From Tamarix chinensis (Eukaryota > Streptophyta > Magnoliopsida > Caryophyllales > Tamaricaceae), in the NCBI GenBank assembly GCA_030549775.1, contig CM060171.1, forward strand, positions 3,712,001 through 3,776,000: DNA of 64,000 nucleotides, read 5' to 3'. Position 1 is the first letter of the stretch. Every line of letters starts with the position of its first letter. The notes under the pieces were generated by a model, which worked only from the letters and a program-made list of their open reading frames with translations, had not been told where the DNA came from and made no database searches. The position numbers and the translations under genes are program-made. Positions 57,342 to 64,000 of the stretch are shown one piece after another.

Positions 57342-58268
57342 GTTGGTCCTCGTAACCATGCCTAGTTTTCAAAGCAAAGTTTGATTTACAAAGTTTTTAC
57401 TGGATCTTGAAGTGTTTTCATACCTTAATGAAACCCTTCTTTCTTTAATGGTTTTGAATCTAAGCCACAGCGAGGAACAAAAGGGTAGATTAGGGATTTC
57501 CATAAAAGGAAAATGTGAGCTTGTGACTCATATTTGGTGTGTAGAATGGCTTGGATTGGTGTGTGAAGTGTTTCGGAGGAATTTGGAGTAGAACTATGAG
57601 CTGTTCTGGAATGATGTGAATATTTTACCTTGAAGAAATTAGAATTTGGAATTTTACTGAACATGAAATTTGCATATCTTTCTGTTAGATTTCCAACGCA
57701 TCAAGAATTAGCTCGATCAAAGGTCAGATGAAGAAGTTGTGGCCGAAATACTAAAGACTATCAAAGCTGGAAAGAAACATGATCCGTGTTTTTCATCAGG
57801 AAAATGTGTTATGTTTCAGTGAGAAGCCGAGAGATAGAAAATAAATACGGGGGTACCGTGTTTATTAACACAGTCCGTGTTTTTTAGGTTTTCCCTCCGC
57901 CTCGATTTTCGCTAATTACAGTTTCGTATAGTTTAAATACCATGCGATTAGAATCCTAATCAAAGAGTGAACACCATCTTCTTCTCCTGTCGAGTTCTAT
58001 TGTAATTCCTTGATGAATTGAGTGATTTATGTGAGAATTTCTTTGATTCTTTGTAATCACAATTACTTCACATCAATAAGATCATCTGTTTCCCCAATCT
58101 GTGTTCTTGAGTGTTCTTCTCTTCTCAATTCTTGTGTGTTCTAATTGGTTCAAATTAGATCTTATTTTTCTGAATTGGTATCGATCCACAACAGGAAATA
58201 GTATGAAATGATTTCTTTGAACCAATAGGTTTGCTTCTAACGTCCCTTCTTTCTTGTAGCTGCTCTTC
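57342..58268 (+). other. gypsy element 5' leader
   Basis: About 0.93 kb between primer site and gag start. No domain. It probably carries packaging sequences by position. Confidence 0.6.
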
Positions 58269-59211
58269 ATGATGAACGACCAAGTCGGACGCTTAGAGGA
58301 GGCCTTTGAGGCTTTCATGGAATTCGTCCAGCGCCAGCCCTTAGTGTCAACCCTGCACCCCCACCACTCTGAGGGCGTTGGTGAAGATTGGCTCAGGAGG
58401 GTCATCGAGCATCACCCTCCGACATATCTGGCAAGGAGGACCCTATGATCCTCGAAGGTGGATCCGAGGCATGGATCGCATTTTTGAAGGAGCGGACTGC
58501 CCGCCGACCCGGCACCCTAGCATCACAGTTTTCTTCCTGAGGGGCATAACAGACGCCTGGTGGGTGGAATACCGTGCCCGAGACGGTCATTTGGTGTCTT
58601 AGGAGGAATTCAAGGCCGCCTTATGCTTGAGATTCTATCCCGAGAGCCTAAAGAGGGACAAGCTCCGGGAGTTCATGCAGCTCAGCCAAGGATCGATGAC
58701 GGTTCATCAGTACCATGCTCGCTTTACCGAGTTACTGCATTTTGCCCCAGGGATCGCTGTTAACGAGTCTACGGTAGTGTTCCAGTTCAAGCAAGGGTTG
58801 AATTTTGGCATTCGTAGGATGATGGGTGCAGTGCCCTTTACTGATCTGGCTTCCTTGTATGAGCGAGCTTGCCTCGCCACCACTTTGGTTGAGGAAGAGG
58901 CCCCCATCCTCAAGAAAAGGAAATCCGAGGGCCAGATTTTCGGTGGGGCAATCAAACCAAGAGCAAGAGGACCAATGAGACACCGGTCGATAGATCAATT
59001 CAGAGGTCAGGGACCACTAAAGGGACCCACTTGTAGACGTTGTGATAGGAGACACCTAGGTAGAGACTTTGAGGGAAGACACGTGTCTTGTATGATTTGT
59101 GATAGATTAGGTCACCACTCAGCTAACTGTCGTGATTGGCCGTGCTTCCAGCAGTTTCAGAGTCAGCAGTACCAGCAGAGGGGACCCCTAGTTCCCCAGC
59201 AGTAGGCTTAC
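58269..59211 (+). pseudogene. gypsy gag (Retrotrans_gag with zinc knuckles), broken
   Basis: The frame opens with ATG ATG at 58,269 (MMNDQVGRLEEAFEAFMEFV). A frameshift between 58,378 and 58,446 and a TAG at 58,600-58,602 break it; otherwise it reads to 59,205. Retrotrans_gag text includes DPRRWIRGMDRIFEGADC, FFLRGITDAWWVEYRARDG, LRFYPESLKRDKLREFMQL and YHARFTELLHFAPGI. Two cysteine clusters follow: CRRCDRRHLG (incomplete) and CMICDRLGHHSANC (full CX2CX4HX4C). The tail is Gln-rich. The frame is long and only twice broken, so the copy is fairly young or was recently under selection for gag. Confidence 0.9.
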
Positions 59212-59339
59212 CGGCAACACTACCAGACTTCACCCCTGCAGTTCCAACAATGAGCACCCATTCCAACCGATGCTCCAGATCGAGACGCTAGAGGAAGACC
59301 TCGGGGACCCAGACCCTTCCCTCAGAGAGGAGGTCAGTC

Positions 59340-59640
59340 CGGTGGACACTTGAATGTGATCGATCGGGTGTAGGCCGACTGCTAGCTAGATGTCTTTTCT
59401 GGTACGATCACCATATCTCCTCTTCCAATACTTATTCTCTCTGATTCGAATGCATCCTTGTCCATTGTGGGTGATTCTTTGTTTCTAAGGCTAGGCCATC
59501 GTCATTTACTAGCATAGAAATTATTGGCAGTACTGTCTTTGGGTGGCAGAAGGGAATATACCCAGTTATCTTCCAATTATGGCCTTAGTCTTAGGCAGGG
59601 TAGACTTCTTAGTAAGCCCTTTTCTTTAATAGGGTAGTTG
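59340..59640 (+). pseudogene. gypsy protease remnant
   Basis: Text HLNVIDRV, two stops, then DVFSGTITISPLPILILSDS and NASLSIVGDSLF resembles the aspartic protease of Tekay-like elements, where the active site reads DSGAS. Here it reads DSNAS, so the catalytic Gly is lost. A remnant with GRREYTQLSSNYGL follows, and the match ends before any RT. Confidence 0.65.
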
Positions 59641-59734
59641 GTGTAATTATTTATGATGGTTGTGTCTCTATCTGCTTAGGGCATTCTAGCCTTAACCCTA
59701 GGAAATTTTAGGTGACTTCGGGAACGAAGTCTTT

Positions 59735-59751
59735 CTTTAAGGGGGTAGTTA
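59735..59751 (+). promoter_or_regulatory. polypurine tract
   Basis: TTTAAGGGGGTAGTTA directly precedes the 3' LTR start TGAAATATCC. A G-rich purine tract at this place is the plus-strand primer of LTR retrotransposons. It shows that the internal region really ends here, so the missing pol genes were deleted between protease and PPT. Confidence 0.85.
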
Positions 59752-60822
59752 TGAAATATCCAAAAACCTTAATTTTAGAAATTATGGCCAAATAAGGATT
59801 TATTAGGAAAATTAAGTAAACAAATTATTTTATAAAAATAAAAGGAAATTATTGAAGGTAAATCAAGAAGAAAATAATAAATATTTTAATTAGGAAAAAT
59901 TAGGGTGTTTTCTAATTAAAATGGAATTTAAGGAAAAGTATTCAAAATAACCCAAATTAATCTAAAAAGGGATTTAATTATTATTTTCTAAATATTATTA
60001 TTTTAAATAATAACCCAAAAATACCAAAATATCCCAATTACCCCAACCAACCTATTTTCATTTTCTGTTTTCTTTTCTTTTCTTTTTCTCCTTCTTTTTC
60101 TTTTTTCTTTCTTTCTCTCCTTTCTCCTTTTCTTTTTTTCCCTCTTCCCCCCGATTTGGGCCAGACCCCTCATGGCCCAATCTTTTTTTCCCTTCTCCTT
60201 CGGTGCGACCTAGGCCTAGACAACCATCCCCTCTCACTCGTCATCCATCCGCTCGGTCGCCTTCTTCCCTTCTTTCCTCCCTGGACCACCCAGTCCAGCC
60301 TTCTTCTTCCTCCCCCTTCCCACGCTACCTGCAACCCCAACCTGCAGCATTGTTTCCGTCGGCTGCCACCAACTGTTGACCAGCCCGTCCTTTCCATCTC
60401 TCTCCTGTCATTTTCTTTCCAATTTCGACCCAACCAAACCCCTCCCTCCTCATGCACGCCTGCCCTTCCTTTCTTCTTCCCCACGACCAAACATTTCCCT
60501 GCCATGGCAGAGACTGCACTGCTTACCACCGCCGGCCGGGGGTCTAGCCTCACCTACCCTATCTTGTCCTCTTCCTCCTCCGTTGTTTTCCCCCTCCATT
60601 TTATCCTATAAATACCCCATTGGAAACCTTGATTGAGTTTCTATTTTTGTAGCCCATAATTCCCCCTTTGCTGCACCTCCCAGTCAAATGACCACCCCAT
60701 CGCCGCCGCCGTGCACTGCCGTTTGTGCCACCCACAGAATAGTCCCCTACATCACCCTCTACCAAAGTATGCCTTCCTTCTCCCTCAGTTTGCCCTGCAC
60801 GAGCCACATTAGCCATGCAAAG
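59752..60822 (+). repeat. 3' LTR, truncated after ~1.07 kb
   Basis: Matches the 5' LTR from TGAAATATCC through the TATA block to GTTTGCCCTGCAC (60,800). A 12-base extra segment follows, then CATGCAAAGT still matches before identity is lost at 60,823. The remaining ~3.5 kb of LTR is absent. Low-complexity frames at 60,156-60,870 come from the C-rich tract. Confidence 0.85.
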
Positions 60823-61023
60823 TTTGATGCAGGTGCATCTAATGTATCTCATGTTTCTAATGATTCTCAAGGTACGGAAGAACTAGCATTCTTAATAATG
60901 GAGCCAATAATTTTAAATGTTCTTGATGATATTTCTATGTAAGCTAGGATTTTGTTGTAATTTTATGTATGTACCATAGTTGATTGTGTGGCTTTGTAAT
61001 GTTAGTCATTAATATCATTTAAA
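60823..61023 (+). other. unassigned sequence between two gypsy elements
   Basis: Shows an in-frame stretch ASNVSHVSNDSQGTEELAF and LIMEPIILNVLDDISM ending at a stop (60,940-60,942). I do not recognise it. It could be the C-terminal end of a host or transposon gene. A 14-bp perfect palindrome ATCATTTAAATGAT lies at 61,014-61,027. Confidence 0.35.
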
Positions 61024-61457
61024 TGATGATATTATGAGTAAGATTAGGTATTATATAGGCTTAATTCAAGTGGATTAAATTCAGCTTGAATTAAGAGAGG
61101 CAACCGGTTGGTTTAGGCCCATTGTGTCAGTTGCTACCTACCTACATATATATATATATATATCCTATCCTTGTACACGCATGGCATAATGGAATCTAGA
61201 ATTTTTTGAACACCAAATCCTCAAGCAAATATTACGTTTATCCTCTCTTTTTATAGTCCCTCTTGATAGGAAAATTCTTCATCATTCAAGACTTTGATTG
61301 AGCTACAACATTCAAAGTATTCATATCCTTCAAAGCCTGCGACAATTTGAGTTTAATCTGCATTAAACCGAACCATTCTTCCTCAACATCAACTTGCCAC
61401 TGATCAAAACAAGACTTGATAGATCATGCGCTTCTTCCTCCACTTTTATTCACATCA
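61024..61457 (+). repeat. probable 5' LTR of gypsy element 2 (434 bp)
   Basis: Starts TGATGATATTATG and ends TTCACATCA, so the ends form TGATG...CATCA inverted repeats. A (TA)n stretch near 61,146-61,162 may be the TATA region. A primer-site match begins five bases after the end. An alternative start is TGTTAG at 61,000. No second LTR is in the window, so the limits are tentative. Confidence 0.55.
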
Positions 61458-61462
61458 AATTT

Positions 61463-61474
61463 TGGTATCAAAGC
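61463..61474 (+). promoter_or_regulatory. primer-binding site of gypsy element 2
   Basis: TGGTATCAAAGC differs by one base from the initiator Met-tRNA site TGGTATCAGAGC. It comes just after the proposed LTR end and about 0.8 kb before gag. Confidence 0.8.
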
Positions 61475-62288
61475 TCCCAAAACCATTGTTTTCTTTTGGC
61501 TATATAGGGTTCTTGTTGTTTTTGCCGCTGCATGCAAGAAAACTATCCTACAAGAAGCCACCAAAACAACCCATATTCAACCATTTCTTGCATCTTCATT
61601 CCATTCTTGAATCTTCAAATTGTATCTTGATTGAAGATTTCAACTTCTTGCACCAATCTTGTTGAAGATACTCGCAGCTTCAACCAAGAGAAGACCACCA
61701 ACTTCTCTTCGACGCCATCTTTAACATTCCTTCCATTCATATCTTCAACCATCTTTCTTCCATTCTTAACTTCTAGTTTCCTACTTTTCCGTCCAGCATT
61801 CTCTTTTCCTTTCTTCTCTCAACTCGTCTAGTAGGCTCTTTTTTTCATTTCCTCTTCCAGGTATCTTCTTATCCAAGATAAAAAACTTCCCCGGCACTCC
61901 CTTGTTCAAAGAAAAAACAAATTCTCAACTTCAATCCTTACCCATTTATCTTCCAAAATTTCAACACATACTCCCCTCTTTTCCTTTTTCACATCTTAAA
62001 GTGTTAAGAACTCAGCATCTTCAACTTGAAGATACTACTTCCTTGAAGTAGAGTCAACACCCTCCATCATTATTTTATGTGACCTGTTGGCAGAATTATT
62101 TCTAGCCAAGGATTATTACAGAATCATTCTACCATCTTCCTTTAAAATTTTGTTAGACCAATATAGCAAAGGAGTAATCAATATCTACTTAGATTGTACC
62201 TATATTACTTGGCTGCAATTAAACTTCCATAATTACCATTAGTTTTTGCATTCTTTGTGGGAAATAAGTTCTGTGTTACAACTTCACT
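61475..62288 (+). other. 5' leader of gypsy element 2
   Basis: Pyrimidine-rich sequence with several short open frames (for example 61,631-61,831) that show no domain. It sits between the primer site and gag and is best read as leader. Confidence 0.55.
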
Positions 62289-63340
62289 ATGGAAAATGAT
62301 GATGTGCGTGCCTTGGTGGAGTCTATCATGAGCTTGACCATGCGCATGGATCCCCAAATTCATAATCAAGCAACACTTCAACAACAATTGCAAAGTGTGG
62401 AAGCCAAGCTAGCCGATCAAGAGAAACTTTGTCCATGGCCAAGTCGATTGGAAGCCACACAAGATAGTGTGGAAGGGAAGGTGAGACATGCTTTCCAAGA
62501 AAAAGGAGGACGTGGACATACAAATTTCCATCATGCCGAGGATGGAAAAGAAGAGATGAGTTCATATGGCTCAAGCAATCATAAAAGACCACATCCATTC
62601 CAAGTACAATGAGGATCAAGGTATCAAACTTGACCTTCCTGAATTTCATGGTGAATTGAATGCGGAATTGGTTTTTGAATGGTTGCATGAAATTGAGGCT
62701 ATATTTTAATTTATAGAGTATGATGATGAGAGAAAGTTTAAGCTTGCTACTCTTAAGTTCAAAAGATTTGCTAGAATTTGGTATGAGAACTTAAAAAAGA
62801 CACGAGAAATCAAAAATTAAATCTTGGGAAAAACTTAAAAATCACCTAAGAAAAAAATTTGTGCCTAGAGAATATGAATAAGATATGTATGTGAAAATGA
62901 AAACTCTAAGGCAAGGATTATTTAGTGTAGAAGAATACACTAAAGAATTTGAAAAACTAGCACTTATATGTGATTTCCAAGAAAGAAAAGAACAAAAATG
63001 TGCTAGATACTTAGGTGGATTGAATAATTTGATAAGAGATAAAGTTGATATGCTTTCATATGATTCTCTTTATGACTTGATTAAGTTGGCATTAAAATTT
63101 TAAAGACAAAATAAATCAACCAAAGCGTATGTTAAGTCTAATGTTTCAACCTCAACTAAAACCTATTCAAATACCTTTACACCTAAACCATCATCTTCAT
63201 ATGATAAAAAAAATAAGTGAGATGAAAATGGTAAAAATAAAGTTGCTGAAATGTCTAATAAAAAATGTTTCAAATGTAAAGGATATGGGCACTTTGCTAG
63301 AGAATATCCTGACGAAAGAGCTTTAACCTTGAGTGAAATA
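62289..63340 (+). pseudogene. gypsy element 2 gag, broken
   Basis: Begins MENDDVRALVESIMSLTMRM at 62,289. After a frame change near 62,610 it reads IKLDLPEFHGELNAELVFEW and LHEIEAIF, a stop, then KFKLATLKFK and, after another break, YVKMKTLRQGLFSVEEYTKE and FEKLALICDFQE: the Retrotrans_gag domain. The zinc knuckle CFKCKGYGHFAREY (63,269-63,310) has its last Cys changed to Tyr. Stops occur at about 62,707, 62,818, 62,879, 63,101 and 63,349. It belongs to a different gypsy group from the element at 52,753, judged by its gag text. Confidence 0.88.
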
Positions 63341-64000
63341 GAAGACATGTAACCATGTAGTGATGATGAGAATCTAGAAATTGAATCTCCTAATGAAATT
63401 TTAACCATGGGTGAAGAAGAAGGAGATCCATGTTTTGTGCTTCAAAGAGTGTTATATATTCAACCTAACATGACACCTATTCAAAGAGAGAAAATTTTTA
63501 AGACTAAGTGTAAAATAGGTGATATGGTTTGTAGACTCATTATTGATAGTGGTTTATGTACAAATGTTGCTAGTGAAGCAATGGTTAAGAAGATTGGTTT
63601 AGAGACTACTAATCATCATATACCCTATTCTTTACAATGGTTAAATAAGGATAAAGGATCTAAAGTAAGCAAAAGAACCCTAATCACATTTTGCATTAGA
63701 GACTACCATGATGAAGTTTATGTGATGTTTTGCCTATGGATGCTTGTGTTTTACTTTTACGAAGACCATGGCAATATGATAGAAAAGTAACTCATGATGG
63801 AGTAACTAATGAATATGTGGTGAAAAAGGGAAAACAATTGTATAAATTAACACCTTATCCTTGTGATCATATGCCTTTGAGTGATGATAAAAAGTGATTA
63901 TTTTTACATGAAAAGGCTATGAAAAAGTGCATAAAAGAAGAAGGAATTTGCATACTTTAGTTGATAAAGATTCTAAACTTGGGAAGCAACAAAATAATAA
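63341..64000 (+). pseudogene. gypsy element 2 protease region, runs off the window
   Basis: The frame 63,407-63,790 has GDMVCRLIIDSGLCTNVAS with the D-S-G aspartic protease motif intact at 63,543-63,551, followed by HHIPYSLQWLNKDKGSKVSK and FCIRDYHDEVYVMF. A frameshift near 63,725-63,780 moves the reading to DRKVTHDGVTNEYVVKKGKQ and LYKLTPYPCDHMPLSDD, the usual text after the GRPWQYDR block. A stop follows at 63,896-63,898. RT would lie beyond 64,000. Confidence 0.88.

Larger units (their letters stand above)
52753..60822 (+). mobile_element. Ty3/gypsy-like element with gag only (non-autonomous), 3' LTR truncated
   Basis: Complete 5' LTR (52,753-57,326), primer site, leader, gag, a short protease remnant, polypurine tract and the first ~1.07 kb of the 3' LTR. 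The internal region is only 2.4 kb; RT, RNase H and integrase are absent. Long LTRs, a Met-tRNA primer and a Tekay-like gag suggest the chromovirus Tekay/Del group, but without RT this cannot be confirmed. The element interrupts minus-strand LTR (d). LTR ends TGAAATACCC and GGGGGTGTTACA relate it to the other long LTRs of the window. Confidence 0.85.

Noticed and set aside
61631..61831. 66-codon frame in the gypsy 2 leader
   Set aside because: Low-complexity Phe/Ser-rich translation of a pyrimidine-rich leader.
1..64000. A new multi-gene biological system
   Set aside because: Apart from one MADS exon, every readable protein belongs to a known transposon class and is damaged. I see no set of intact neighbouring genes.

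Overview
This is a plant nuclear (angiosperm) window: AT-rich, intron-bearing, almost entirely made of transposable-element remains, with one recognisable host gene piece. That piece is the first exon of an AP1/FUL-type MADS-box gene on the minus strand (32,422-32,606). It is 185 bp long, ends at a clean GT donor, and is followed by about 4.2 kb of non-coding DNA that I read as the start of intron 1. Exons 2 onward are not seen in the window.

Layout. 556-2,990: plus-strand Ty1/copia remnant (gag, protease, integrase; no RT). 2,991-6,300: no gene recognised. 6,330-7,696 plus 12,224-12,850: one minus-strand copia element whose gag is split by a solo long terminal repeat (LTR) at 7,872-12,223. 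12,850-15,030: plus-strand copia remnant (integrase end, RT, RNase H). 16,440-17,690: LINE fragment. 17,700-28,233: three long plus-strand LTRs nested in each other. 28,234-33,511: island of host-like sequence holding the MADS exon. 33,512-52,752: minus-strand cluster of long LTRs nested several deep, one with a perfect 5-bp target duplication, containing a broken 5.4-kb hAT transposon, a hAT-type MITE and a second LINE fragment. 52,753-60,822: Ty3/gypsy-like element with a complete 4.57-kb LTR, a Met-tRNA primer site, gag, a short protease remnant, a polypurine tract and a truncated 3' LTR; all of RT, RNase H and integrase are missing. 61,024-64,000: start of a second gypsy element (short LTR, primer site, gag, protease) that runs off the window.

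Most long LTRs share TGTAA...TTACA-type ends of the pattern TGTAAYACCCC...GGGGTGTTACA and a short conserved central block, so they look like members of one broad family. Scattered among them are five copies or fragments of a ~305-bp repeat containing a degenerate 5S rRNA sequence, which matches the published description of Cassandra TRIM retrotransposons.

Nothing here works as an operon or multi-gene system. Every transposon gene I can read carries stops, frameshifts or a deletion. The points most worth a second look are the Cassandra copies, the 291-bp tandem array inside the hAT element, family-specific minisatellites inside the LTRs, the gag-only gypsy derivative, and the position of the MADS exon between two nested LTR piles. 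Species cannot be fixed from the sequence alone. All homology statements are from reading motifs, not from a database search.
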